Under the pieces are notes generated by a model that had not been told where the DNA came from, searched no databases, and saw only the letters and a program-made list of their open reading frames with translations. From an uncultured Clostridia bacterium (GTDB lineage Bacteria; Bacillota; Clostridia; Christensenellales; Borkfalkiaceae), in NCBI GenBank assembly GCA_934230055.1, contig CAKQEE010000010.1:1-15850 (forward strand): a DNA stretch of 15,850 nt. Reading direction: 5' to 3'. Shown one piece after another: positions 1 through 6,417 of this stretch. The stretch's first letter is position 1. Each line of letters starts with the position of its first letter. The position numbers and the translations under genes are program-made.

Positions 1-1
1 G

Positions 2-580
2 GCGATATTGCAGATTTTTTTCAACAAAAACGGCACGCCGCTGTGGGAAAGCGGCTTTATTACGGACGAGGGACTTCTTTCCGCGGGCTTTATCGTGGCA
101 AGAATAACGCTTATGGTTCTAGGGGCTTCGGTGCTTACTTTAACCACCTCTCCCGTAGAGCTTGCGGACGGCATAGAAAGCCTTTTAACGCCGCTGAAAT
201 TCATCAAATTCCCCGTTCACGAATTTGCGCTTATAATGAGCATCGCGCTTCGGTTTATTCCCACCCTTTTGGCGGAAACGGACAGGATAATCAAGGCACA
301 GAAGGCGCGCGGCGCGGACTTCGAGAGCGGAAATATCTTTAAGCGCGCAAAAGCCCTCGTGCCGGTGCTGATACCCCTTTTAATCAGTTCTTTCCGCCGT
401 GCGGACGAGCTTGCGGACGCCATGGACGCGCGTTGCTACGCGGGTAGCAAAAACCGCACGAAGTATAAAAAAAGCGTTCTTACCTATCGCGATTTGTTTG
501 GAGTGCTTTTCGTTGTCGTGCTGATAACGGGCGTTGTGTTTCTCAATAAATTCTATCTCTTTTTAGGAGCGATTTTATGA
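2..580 (+). CDS. ecfT: EcfT, energy-coupling factor transmembrane subunit (5' end outside window)
   Basis: Membrane scaffold of group II ECF vitamin/metal transporters: it couples the EcfA1/EcfA2 ATPases to exchangeable substrate-binding S subunits. The frame is open from base 2, so only the C-terminal 192 or so residues of a protein usually about 265 long are here. Visible: two or three hydrophobic segments, the cytoplasmic coupling-helix stretch with the ARG motif (KAQKARGADFESG) and the second Arg motif (DAMDARCY) that contact the ATPases, and a final membrane helix (GVLFVVVLITGVVFL). The stop overlaps the truA start (ATGA, 577-580), so the two are translationally coupled. In related bacteria ecfA1-ecfA2 lie immediately upstream, so these are expected just left of the window. 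A start at the TTG at base 8 is very unlikely because it would delete half of the family domain. Confidence 0.95.
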   Translation, partial: AILQIFFNKNGTPLWESGFITDEGLLSAGFIVARITLMVLGASVLTLTTSPVELADGIESLLTPLKFIKFPVHEFALIMSIALRFIPTLLAETDRIIKAQKARGADFESGNIFKRAKALVPVLIPLLISSFRRADELADAMDARCYAGSKNRTKYKKSVLTYRDLFGVLFVVVLITGVVFLNKFYLFLGAIL

Positions 581-1311
581 GAATTAAGCTTACGGTTTCT
601 TACGACGGAACGGAACTTTGCGGGTGGCAGGTTCAAAAAAACGGCGTTTCCGTGCAGGAGCTTTTGGAAGAAGCCGTTTTTGCCGTCACGGGCGAAAAAG
701 TCCGCGTGACGGGGAGCGGCAGAACGGACGCGGGCGTACACGCCGCGGGGCAGACGGCGCATTTCGATACCGAATCGAGCGTTCCCGCAGAAAAATTCGG
801 CAAAGCCATGAACGCTTTTTTGCCGCCTTCGGTACGAGTTATAAAAAGCGAGCGGGCGGCGGAAGGCTTCCACGCGTGCAATTCGGCAAAAAAGAAAACT
901 TACCGATACAGTATTTATCTTTCCGAAACGGAAAGCCCGCTTAAAGAAAGATACGCCGTGAGAGAGGACGAGGGACTTGACGTGCGGAAAATGCGCGCGG
1001 CGGCGGCGGAATTTATCGGCACGCACGATTTTGCGGCTTACAAGGCGAGCGGAAGCGCGGCGAAAACCACCGTGAGGACGATATATTCTTTAACGGTGAA
1101 AAAACTCGGCGAAGATATAGAAATAACGGTGTGCGGAAACGGGTTTTTATACAATATGGTAAGGATAATCGCGGGAGTGCTGGTCGGCGCGGGCAAAGGA
1201 AAAATCGGGGCGGAGGACGTAAAAAAGTCCTTGACGACGGGGTTGCGCCCCGAAAACGTTAAAACCCTTCCCGCAAAAGGCTTGTGCCTCCTTAGCGCGG
1301 AATACGATTGA
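577..1311 (+). CDS. truA: tRNA pseudouridine(38-40) synthase TruA
   Basis: Converts uridines 38, 39 and 40 of the tRNA anticodon stem-loop to pseudouridine; cytoplasmic. The 244-residue length is normal for the family. The N-terminal start (MRIKLTVSYDGT) matches the usual TruA beginning, the catalytic motif SGRTDAGVH carries the nucleophilic Asp51 (Asp60 in E. coli), and the second conserved block GNGFLYNMVRIIAG lies near residues 188-201. The ATG start overlaps the ecfT stop by four bases, and this arrangement (ecfT-truA followed by rplM-rpsI) is the common clostridial order. No anomalies seen. Confidence 0.97.
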   Translation: MRIKLTVSYDGTELCGWQVQKNGVSVQELLEEAVFAVTGEKVRVTGSGRTDAGVHAAGQTAHFDTESSVPAEKFGKAMNAFLPPSVRVIKSERAAEGFHACNSAKKKTYRYSIYLSETESPLKERYAVREDEGLDVRKMRAAAAEFIGTHDFAAYKASGSAAKTTVRTIYSLTVKKLGEDIEITVCGNGFLYNMVRIIAGVLVGAGKGKIGAEDVKKSLTTGLRPENVKTLPAKGLCLLSAEYD

Positions 1312-1373
1312 AAAGAGCAAAGCTCGGCGATAATTTATGCAAAATTCGCAAGAATAAATAAAGGCGGAAATAT

Positions 1374-1880
1374 ATGAGAAGTAACGAGAACAAAGCGAAA
1401 ACGAACAGATTGAAAAAGGCGATTTTCGCCGTGAGTTTTACTGTTTTTTTGCCGCTCGGCGTTGTCCTTATAATTCTCGGCGCGGGTAAAAGCGGGTTAG
1501 TGCTTGCCTCGGGGATAACCCTTGCGGTTTTAGGATTTTACGGCGCGCCTATACTTTGGTTAAAGTTCGGCGAAGCGGTGCGGTACGAAAGACTTGCACT
1601 TGCGATTTATCACGATAAATTGCGCAAGCTTTCCGATATAGCCGCGCAAATCCACGCGAAAGAAGAGGAGGCGGAAAATCTTATTAAAACCGCGATAGAA
1701 AAAAGAATAATAGAGGGATTTATTTTCGACGCGGAGAAAAAAGAAATAAAACCGCTTGCCGCTTTTGCGGAAGAAAAAGAAATAGTGACAAAATGCGCTT
1801 CATGCGGAGCGACCGTCAAAATCAAGGAATCCGATCCGCGTTGTCCGTATTGCGGTTCCGCGATAAAAATAAAAGAGTGA
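1374..1880 (+). CDS. Two-helix membrane protein with C-terminal zinc ribbon, function unknown
   Basis: 168 residues. Two membrane helices near residues 15-36 and 42-63, then a charged, probably helical cytoplasmic stretch (about 70-138), and a C-terminal rubredoxin-like zinc ribbon with Cys141, Cys144, Cys157 and Cys160 (CASC...CPYC). The start is supported by AAGGCGG at 1361-1367, six bases before ATG. It sits 62 bp after truA with no terminator between, so cotranscription with ecfT-truA is likely. It interrupts the usually contiguous truA-rplM-rpsI order. The ribbon closely resembles stand-alone 'zinc-ribbon domain' membrane proteins of Clostridia, but I do not recognise a named family and give no function. 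Confidence 0.85.
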   Translation: MRSNENKAKTNRLKKAIFAVSFTVFLPLGVVLIILGAGKSGLVLASGITLAVLGFYGAPILWLKFGEAVRYERLALAIYHDKLRKLSDIAAQIHAKEEEAENLIKTAIEKRIIEGFIFDAEKKEIKPLAAFAEEKEIVTKCASCGATVKIKESDPRCPYCGSAIKIKE

Positions 1881-1976
1881 ATTTCGGTAAAGAAAACGAT
1901 TAGCTTAAAAGACGACTGAAAAGCGTAAGGCTCGGCGAAAAATTTTGTCAAAAAATAAAAAACGGGTGCAAAACGC

Positions 1977-2006
1977 TTGACTTTTGTGCCTTAAATATTT
2001 TAATAT
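1977..2006 (+). promoter_or_regulatory. Sigma-A promoter of rplM-rpsI
   Basis: TTGACT (1977-1982), 18-bp spacer, TAATAT (2001-2006). It lies 96 bp after the preceding gene and gives a leader of about 128 nt before rplM. Confidence 0.7.
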
Positions 2007-2012
2007 AGATAG

Positions 2013-2140
2013 GCATTTATAAGGAAAAGTTCGCTTATCGGGATTAGCCCTCCCGAAGGACGCTCGTCGTGAAAGCGTCTTTAAGCGTCTTAAACGATAT
2101 ATATAATGCGCTTAAAACGCAAATTCAAGGAGAAACATCA
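2013..2140 (+). promoter_or_regulatory. Structured 5' leader of rplM (possible L13-autoregulation leader)
   Basis: Three local stems can be drawn: TCGGG (2038-2042) with CCCGA (2052-2056); GACGCT (2059-2064) with AGCGTC (2074-2079); TTAAGCG (2081-2087) with CGCTTAA (2109-2115). The rplM Shine-Dalgarno AAGGAGA (2127-2133) follows. Autoregulatory L13 leaders are known in Bacillota; whether this is the same class cannot be decided by eye. Confidence 0.5.
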
Positions 2141-2572
2141 ATGAAGACTTATATGGCTCACGCGGAAGACGTGGTCAGAAAGTGGTACGTTGTAGACGCC
2201 GAAGGCGTTGCGCTCGGCAGAGTCGCTTCGCAGGTTGCCGCAATTCTTCGCGGTAAAAACAAACCCACCTTCACCCCCAACGTCGATACGGGCGATTTCG
2301 TTATCGTCGTAAACTGCGACAAGGTCGTTTTAACGGGCAAAAAACTCGAAAAGAAATATTACAGATACCATACCGGTCACATCGGCGGACTTAAAGAGAT
2401 TCAGTACAAAACTCTTATGGCAACCAAGTCCGACGTGGCGGTTTACGAAGCGGTTAAGGGTATGCTCCCCAAAAACAGTCTCGGCAGAAAAATGCTTACC
2501 AAGCTTAAAGTTTACAAGGGACCCGACCATAACCATCAGGCTCAGCAGCCCGAAGTGCTTAAACTTGTTTAA
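2141..2572 (+). CDS. rplM: 50S ribosomal protein L13
   Basis: 143 residues, the standard L13 size, from MKTYMAHAEDVVRKWYVVDA to the C-terminal HNHQAQQPEVLKLV block. Diagnostic stretches are KWYVVDAEGVALGRVAS, NVDTGDFVIVVN, KKYYRYHTGHIGGL and KGMLPKNSLGRKML. L13 binds 23S rRNA early in large-subunit assembly. The frame is open upstream to a GTG at 2069, but that would add 24 residues not found in L13 and run through the structured leader. The ATG at 2141 has AAGGAGA seven bases upstream and is the right start. It forms a two-gene operon with rpsI 13 bp downstream. Confidence 0.98.
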   Translation: MKTYMAHAEDVVRKWYVVDAEGVALGRVASQVAAILRGKNKPTFTPNVDTGDFVIVVNCDKVVLTGKKLEKKYYRYHTGHIGGLKEIQYKTLMATKSDVAVYEAVKGMLPKNSLGRKMLTKLKVYKGPDHNHQAQQPEVLKLV

Positions 2573-2585
2573 AGAGGTGTAGAAT

Positions 2586-2999
2586 ATGGCTAAGACGACT
2601 TCAAAGAAAAAAGTTCAGTATTGGGGTACGGGCAGACGTAAAAAAGCCGTAGCCCGCGTTCGTTTGCTTCCCGCAGGCGACGGAACCGTTACCATAAACA
2701 AGAAGAGTCTCGACGAATATTTCGGACTCGACACCCTTAAATTCATCGTTCGTCAACCGCTCGAACTTCTCGGCGTAACCGCGAAGTACGACGTTGCCGT
2801 GAACGTAGTCGGCGGCGGTTTTACCGGTCAGGCCGGCGCGATAAGACACGGCATTGCCCGCGCTCTGCTCGAAGCCGAACCCGAATCGAGAACGGCTCTC
2901 AAAAAAGCAGGCTTCCTTACGAGAGATTCGAGAATGAAGGAGAGAAAGAAATACGGTCTCAAAAAGGCTCGTCGCGCTCCGCAGTTCTCCAAGAGATAA
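2586..2999 (+). CDS. rpsI: 30S ribosomal protein S9
   Basis: 137 residues. The core is typical: YWGTGRRKKAVARVRLLPAG, the GGGFTGQAGAIRHGIARAL stretch, and the basic tail DSRMKERKKYGLKKARRAPQFSKR ending in the conserved SKR that reaches the P-site tRNA in the ribosome. The first nine residues (MAKTTSKKK) are a short basic extension also seen in other clostridial S9 proteins. GAGGTG at 2574-2579 lies six bases before the ATG. It is cotranscribed with rplM, and a hairpin follows at 3031-3055. Confidence 0.98.
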   Translation: MAKTTSKKKVQYWGTGRRKKAVARVRLLPAGDGTVTINKKSLDEYFGLDTLKFIVRQPLELLGVTAKYDVAVNVVGGGFTGQAGAIRHGIARALLEAEPESRTALKKAGFLTRDSRMKERKKYGLKKARRAPQFSKR

Positions 3000-3030
3000 T
3001 CGGATATTTCCGCATTACGAAAGATTATTG

Positions 3031-3060
3031 CCGCGGACTCTTATCGGGTCCGCGGTTTAT
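3031..3060 (+). terminator. Terminator of the rplM-rpsI operon
   Basis: Perfect 8-bp GC stem CCGCGGAC (3031-3038) / GTCCGCGG (3048-3055) with a 9-nt loop. The tail (TTTATCTTTACTTTCC) is T-rich but interrupted, so efficiency may be moderate. Confidence 0.7.
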
Positions 3061-3126
3061 CTTTACTTTCCTTTCTTCTTTCTGTTAAAAACGTTGCGCT
3101 TTGCAAAAACGGGTTTTGCGCGTACG

Positions 3127-3516
3127 CTAATCTTTCTTTTCCGCGTCGTTTTTCGCATTGTTTTCCCGCACGCGTTTAACGAATTCGTCGTGAGAGCGCA
3201 TTACGGAAAGCATACCCGCGACGAGCGGGGAAGGTTGAGAAAAGGCGTTTTTTCCGACAGTGTTTTCGGCGTTCGCGACGGAGTTTGAAACGGACTTTGA
3301 AGAGGCGTTCGCGGCGTGGCTCGACGTAGCGTTTTCGGCAGGAGCGGAAGCGTTGTTACGGGCGTGGTTTTCGTTTTTACAACCGATAAAATCGTCCTCG
3401 GCGGCGCGCCCCGATTTTTGCGTTTCTGTTGCGGATTCTTCCGCTTCGCGCGCTCTTTTTTCGTTCGCGAAGCCGAGAAAGGAGTTAAGCAGGTTAAAAA
3501 TTCCGAATTTATCCAT
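3127..3516 (-). CDS. Hypothetical small protein, Asn/Ser/Ala-rich
   Basis: 129 residues on the - strand. Reality of the gene rests mainly on a strong ribosome binding site: AAAGGAGAAAAC lies just before the ATG (start at 3516, reading left). The N-terminus MDKFGIFNLLNSFLGF looks like a short amphipathic helix. Residues about 20-95 are low-complexity (Ala, Ser, Asn, Glu) and probably disordered. The C-terminal 35 residues (SPLVAGMLSVMRSHDEFVKRV) look like a folded helical segment. No signal peptide or recognisable domain is seen. It is transcribed divergently from the lipoprotein gene at 3695. I do not recognise the family. Confidence 0.7.
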   Translation of the reverse strand: MDKFGIFNLLNSFLGFANEKRAREAEESATETQKSGRAAEDDFIGCKNENHARNNASAPAENATSSHAANASSKSVSNSVANAENTVGKNAFSQPSPLVAGMLSVMRSHDEFVKRVRENNAKNDAEKKD

Positions 3517-3565
3517 TTTTGTTTTCTCCTTTAAACAAAAATCCCGTAAAAAAACCGAAAAATCA

Positions 3566-3594
3566 TTGCAAAAGCGGGAAAGATAGTTTATAAT
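3566..3594 (+). promoter_or_regulatory. Sigma-A promoter of the lipoprotein gene
   Basis: TTGCAA (3566-3571), 17-bp spacer, TATAAT (3589-3594), giving a leader of about 95 nt. A second TATAAT occurs at 3641-3646 with only a weak -35 (TTGCGG, 19-bp spacer). Confidence 0.7.
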
Positions 3595-3652
3595 AGAAAG
3601 AGGTCGTAAGCTTGCTTGCGGGTTTTTGCGACTTCATATCTATAATTATATT

Positions 3653-3676
3653 CGGTGAGCTTGACAAAGTTTACCG
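3653..3676 (+). promoter_or_regulatory. Hairpin in the leader just before the lipoprotein ribosome binding site
   Basis: CGGTGAGCTT (3653-3662) pairs with AAGTTTACCG (3667-3676) over ten positions, two of them G-U, around the loop GACA. It ends ten bases before the Shine-Dalgarno GGAG (3686-3689). It could stabilise the mRNA or tune translation; no further evidence. Confidence 0.4.
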
Positions 3677-3694
3677 AAAAGTTGCGGAGCTTTT

Positions 3695-5584
3695 ATGAAA
3701 AAGATTTTACTTTTATTGGTTACGGTCGTGCTTGCGGTTTCGGCGGCATTCGCTGTCGGTTGCGGCAGCGGTGCGGCTTTTAAAAAGCCCTCGATGACCG
3801 ATCACGGCGCACTTATTTCCGACGGGGGCTTCCTTGCGGAAACCGAAAAGTACGTTTACGTTATCAACGGCACGGGCGTTTCCACGAACGACAACACGTT
3901 CGGCGCACCCGTAAAAGGCTCGCTCGTTGCGGTGGATAAGTCCACTCTCGGCGGCGAAGTCAAGTCGGAAGTCGTGGTTCCCAAGCTTTTCGTTGCAAGC
4001 GATTATACCGCCGGCATAAAAATCAGCGGCGAGTACGTTTACTTCGCAAGCCCCTCCACGCACAGAAATTCTTCCGGCAGCATCGCTAACGACGAGCTTG
4101 CTTTCCAAAGAGCGAAGCTGGACGGCACGCAGGATAAAAACGACGAGTTTTTCGGCGTGGCTTCCCTTTCTACCAAATACAGAATTACCGAAAAAGACGG
4201 CGTCGTTTATATAATTTATAACGATACCGCAGATTCCGCCGTTAAGGTATACGATACTTCCGCAAGAACTACCGCGGTCGTTGCCAAAACGGACGATAAA
4301 AACAACGAAGCTGTTAAAAACGCTTCCGGAAAAGACGTTTACCTCTCTATGGGAGACGTTACCTTTGCGGAAAACAACGGCGACGTTGCGCTTTTCTACA
4401 CCGTTAAGATTTACGACGAAAAGTATTTCGAGGATAAGGCGGCAAGCGAAGGCTATTCCCGTTCCGCGGCGAGCTACAACGCCGTTTACGCGGTGAACGC
4501 GAAGGGCGAAGCGGTTAAGGTTTTAGACGGTGAAAAGGGAGAAATCACTTACGCGATTACCCTCGTAACGAACGGATACGTGTTCTACACGGCTACCCCC
4601 GCAAACGGCACCGCAAAAACCTACGTTAAGGCGGTTAAGGATATTTTTAACGACGGCGTAAGCGCGGAAGAAGTGAGAAACACGACTTATGCGACTTCCG
4701 GCGTTATAATCGAATCTACGAGCGAAGTTTATTACTACGACGCCGATAACGATTACGTGATTAAGTCCACCCTCGTCGGCGACGAAAGAGGGGTTAAGAC
4801 CAACGTATATAAATCGGAAAAAGTTTCTTCGCTTATCGCGGTAAAAGACGGCTACGTTTATTATAACAACGCGAGCGGAGAAATCGCGCGTGCGGAATTG
4901 AATAACGAAAACGCAATCGAGCAGAGAATTTCCGCGGGTTCGGTCAATACCTCTTGGTACGCTCCCGAATTCGTTACCGCAAACGGCACGACTTATATCT
5001 TCTATCTCGATACTACCACTAAGGGCAGTTCTTACGTTTGGTTTACCGATATTGCGGAAACCAACATTACCGGTGAAGATGCCGACGACGACGGTAAAAA
5101 CGACAGCTTTTGGTTCGAGGGCGAAAAGCTTGCGGGCGTGATGCTTGCGGCGGATCGCGCGAACGCAGCCGTGGCGGCTATCGGCGACATTGCTTCCACG
5201 CTCGATTTCGACGACGAGGACAACGAATTCGTTACCTCCGTTGCGGAAGCGAGAAAGGTTTACGACGGATTAGACGCGGAAGCCAAAAAAGAAGTTTCTT
5301 CGAGCTACGTGGAAAAACTTGAAAATGCGGAAAAGGCAATCGAACTCGGCAGAGCTTATAACGAGCTTGCGGAAGCTGTGAAATACGCTTCTAAAATGCC
5401 CGCGGAAGAAAAAGCCGCGTTAAGGGAAAAGCTTAACGGTAAGTACGAAGCGGCGAAGGGCATAAGACAGGGCGTTATAGATTCTCTCGGAAAAGACAGA
5501 TTTATAAGCGTTCGCGATATGCTTTGCAACAACCTTAAAGCGTACTTCTCCAAAGCAAACGATTTGTTCGGCGAAAACAAATAA
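3695..5584 (+). CDS. Secreted lipoprotein with propeller-like body and helical C-terminus
   Basis: 629 residues. The N-terminus MKKILLLLVTVVLAVSAAFA is a lipoprotein signal peptide, with the lipidated Cys at residue 23 (AVGC). Residues about 40-450 contain repeated strand-turn motifs of the form 'K/EYVYVIN', 'GEYVYFAS', 'DGVVYIIYND', 'NGYVFYTA', 'DGYVYYNN', which resemble the beta-propeller repeats of DUF5050-type clostridial surface lipoproteins (inference). Near residue 462 lies an acidic EF-hand-like loop (DADDDGKND). The last 150 residues are helical, with a 'V..AR.VYD.L..E.K..V...Y..KLE.AEKAI' pattern seen in cell-surface spacer domains. Own promoter upstream and terminator downstream make it monocistronic. 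The substrate or partner is unknown. Confidence 0.85.
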   Translation: MKKILLLLVTVVLAVSAAFAVGCGSGAAFKKPSMTDHGALISDGGFLAETEKYVYVINGTGVSTNDNTFGAPVKGSLVAVDKSTLGGEVKSEVVVPKLFVASDYTAGIKISGEYVYFASPSTHRNSSGSIANDELAFQRAKLDGTQDKNDEFFGVASLSTKYRITEKDGVVYIIYNDTADSAVKVYDTSARTTAVVAKTDDKNNEAVKNASGKDVYLSMGDVTFAENNGDVALFYTVKIYDEKYFEDKAASEGYSRSAASYNAVYAVNAKGEAVKVLDGEKGEITYAITLVTNGYVFYTATPANGTAKTYVKAVKDIFNDGVSAEEVRNTTYATSGVIIESTSEVYYYDADNDYVIKSTLVGDERGVKTNVYKSEKVSSLIAVKDGYVYYNNASGEIARAELNNENAIEQRISAGSVNTSWYAPEFVTANGTTYIFYLDTTTKGSSYVWFTDIAETNITGEDADDDGKNDSFWFEGEKLAGVMLAADRANAAVAAIGDIASTLDFDDEDNEFVTSVAEARKVYDGLDAEAKKEVSSSYVEKLENAEKAIELGRAYNELAEAVKYASKMPAEEKAALREKLNGKYEAAKGIRQGVIDSLGKDRFISVRDMLCNNLKAYFSKANDLFGENK

Positions 5585-5632
5585 TTAAAAGCAAAATTTA
5601 ACGGAATAAGGCTTATTCCGAACGGAAATTTG

Positions 5633-5684
5633 CCGCGGGGTACGACTCACGAAAAAGGAGCTGCACCCTGCGGTTTTTCTTTTA
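5633..5684 (+). terminator. Terminator of the lipoprotein gene
   Basis: CCGCGGGGT (5633-5641) pairs with ACCCTGCGG (5665-5673), one G-U, followed by TTTTTCTTTTA. An additional inverted repeat CGGAATAAG/CTTATTCCG lies just upstream at 5602-5620. Confidence 0.75.
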
Positions 5685-5703
5685 TTTGTTAATATTTACC
5701 GCC

Positions 5704-5750
5704 TTGTCATTCCGAAACGGGCAAACTTTTACAAAAAGCAAGGAGAAAGT
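5704..5750 (+). repeat. Left half of a dispersed GTCATTCYGA inverted-repeat element
   Basis: The stretch from 5704 to 5732 matches the left end of the intact element at 7011-7114 at 26 of 29 positions (GTCATTC, then GAAACGGGCAA). After that the similarity ends and the small-RNA array begins. The matching right half is at 6832-6876. Confidence 0.65.
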
Positions 5751-5761
5751 TTTTGTTTTTT

Positions 5762-5790
5762 TTGATATAAAAAAAATAAAATGATACGCT
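5762..5790 (+). promoter_or_regulatory. Promoter of array unit A
   Basis: TTGATA (5762-5767), 17-bp spacer, TACGCT (5785-5790). It occupies the same place as the stronger promoters of units B and C but is more degenerate. Confidence 0.5.
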
Positions 5791-5796
5791 ATCAAA

Positions 5797-5923
5797 AGAA
5801 GTAGATATGTTTTCGCATTCAATGGCTATTCGGGAAATACTTATCGGTATAGAAATGACTATTGGTTTTGCAAACTTGCGAAACGCATTCTACAAACGTC
5901 GCTTCGCAAGAAGCGGCGTTTTT
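5797..5923 (+). ncRNA. Small RNA unit A, 5'-truncated
   Basis: Predicted transcript of about 127 nt ending in the terminator at 5897-5923. It shares with the other units GTAGATATG (5801-5809), TTTTCGCATTCAA, the ATCGG motif (5843-5847) and the entire 3' module; 5860-5932 is identical to 6324-6396 in unit C. About 57 nt that would hold the 5' arms of the long stems are missing compared with unit B, so the terminal stem cannot form. It is probably a decayed copy. Confidence 0.6.
5897..5923 (+). terminator. Terminator of unit A
   Basis: CGTCGCTT (5897-5904) pairs with AAGCGGCG (5911-5918), one T-G pair, loop CGCAAG, followed by five T. Confidence 0.75.
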
Positions 5924-5945
5924 AAGTTTAAAGTTTAGTTTTTCC

Positions 5946-5974
5946 TTGACTTAAAAAGCATTTAATGATACACT
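5946..5974 (+). promoter_or_regulatory. Sigma-A promoter of unit B
   Basis: TTGACT (5946-5951), 17-bp spacer, TACACT (5969-5974). The predicted start at 5981 is the first base of the transcript's terminal stem. Confidence 0.75.
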
Positions 5975-5980
5975 AATAGC

Positions 5981-6156
5981 GCAAAGTTAACGACGCAAAG
6001 TCTTTATAATTTCTATCGTCATGACTCATATTTACCATATGGTAGATATGTTTTCGCATTCAACGAGTCTATGAGATAGAAATATCGGCATTCGTTAACT
6101 TTGCAAACTTGCGAAACGCATTCTACGAACGTCGCTTCGTAAGGAGCGGCGTTTTT
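5981..6156 (+). ncRNA. Small structured RNA unit B (about 176 nt)
   Basis: Predicted from promoter to T-tract. P1: GCAAAGTTAACGA (5981-5993) is perfectly complementary to TCGTTAACTTTGC (6092-6104). P2: ATTTCTATC (6009-6017) is perfectly complementary to GATAGAAAT (6075-6083), extended inward by CAT/ATG and GACTC/GAGTC (6020-6027 with 6065-6073, one bulged T). P3: a 10-bp hairpin, 6027-6036 with 6041-6050, loop ATAT. Conserved single-stranded motifs are TTTTCGCATTC after P3 and ATCGGCAT between the P2 and P1 3' arms. The 3' module AACTTGCGAAACGCATTCTAC and the terminator follow. No open reading frame is evident. I do not recognise it as a known RNA class. Confidence 0.75.
6130..6156 (+). terminator. 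Terminator of unit B
   Basis: CGTCGCTT (6130-6137) pairs with GAGCGGCG (6144-6151), loop CGTAAG, five T at 6152-6156. Relative to unit A, two changes fall in loop and stem but keep pairing through wobble. Confidence 0.75.
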
Positions 6157-6178
6157 AAGTTTAAAGTTTAGTTTTTCC

Positions 6179-6207
6179 TTGACTTAAAAAGCATTTAATG
6201 ATACACT
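6179..6207 (+). promoter_or_regulatory. Sigma-A promoter of unit C
   Basis: TTGACT (6179-6184), 17-bp spacer, TACACT (6202-6207), identical to unit B. Predicted start 6214, again the first base of the P1 stem. Confidence 0.75.
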
Positions 6208-6213
6208 AATACC

Positions 6214-6387
6214 GCAAAACCATTACATTTTAATAATTCAGGGTATTTTTTACCGAAACCATATTTACCATACGGTAGATATGCTTTCGCGTTCAATATG
6301 GTCTCGGTGTACCCATCGGAATGTATTGGTTTTGCAAACTTGCGAAACGCATTCTACAAACGTCGCTTCGCAAGAAGCGGCGTTTTT
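6214..6387 (+). ncRNA. Small structured RNA unit C (about 174 nt)
   Basis: Same architecture as unit B with different stem sequences. P1: GCAAAACCATTACA (6214-6227) pairs with TGTATTGGTTTTGC (6322-6335), one T-T mismatch in 14. P2: GGGTA (6241-6245) with TACCC (6310-6314), and ACCGAAACC (6252-6260) with GGTCTCGGT (6300-6308), one mismatch. P3: 10-bp hairpin 6260-6269 with 6274-6283, loop ATAC. Conserved motifs CTTTCGCGTTCAA and ATCGGAAT are in the same positions, then the common 3' module and terminator. It lies directly upstream of the Rho-N-like gene at 6418. Confidence 0.75.
6361..6387 (+). terminator. Terminator of unit C, possible attenuator of the downstream gene
   Basis: CGTCGCTT (6361-6368) pairs with AAGCGGCG (6375-6382), five T at 6383-6387. 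It ends 30 bp before the next ATG. CTTGCGAA upstream (6339-6346) is complementary to TTCGCAAG (6367-6374), which includes the loop and overlaps the stem top. Confidence 0.7.
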
Positions 6388-6417
6388 AAGTTTAAAAGTT
6401 TTAGCGGGGTGCCGAAT

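Noticed and set aside
553..1026. 157-codon open frame antisense to truA
   Set aside because: Shadow of the truA reading frame, no ribosome binding site, Arg-rich composition typical of antisense frames.
2069..2140. 24-residue extension of L13
   Set aside because: Not part of the family and overlaps the structured leader.
5762..6387. CRISPR-like or simple tandem repeat
   Set aside because: Unit length is about 233 bp with promoter and terminator in each; no short repeat/spacer pattern and no cas genes.
6298..6417. 40-residue N-terminal extension of the Rho-N-like protein
   Set aside because: It would run through the stem, 3' module and terminator of RNA unit C; a good ribosome binding site precedes the ATG at 6418.
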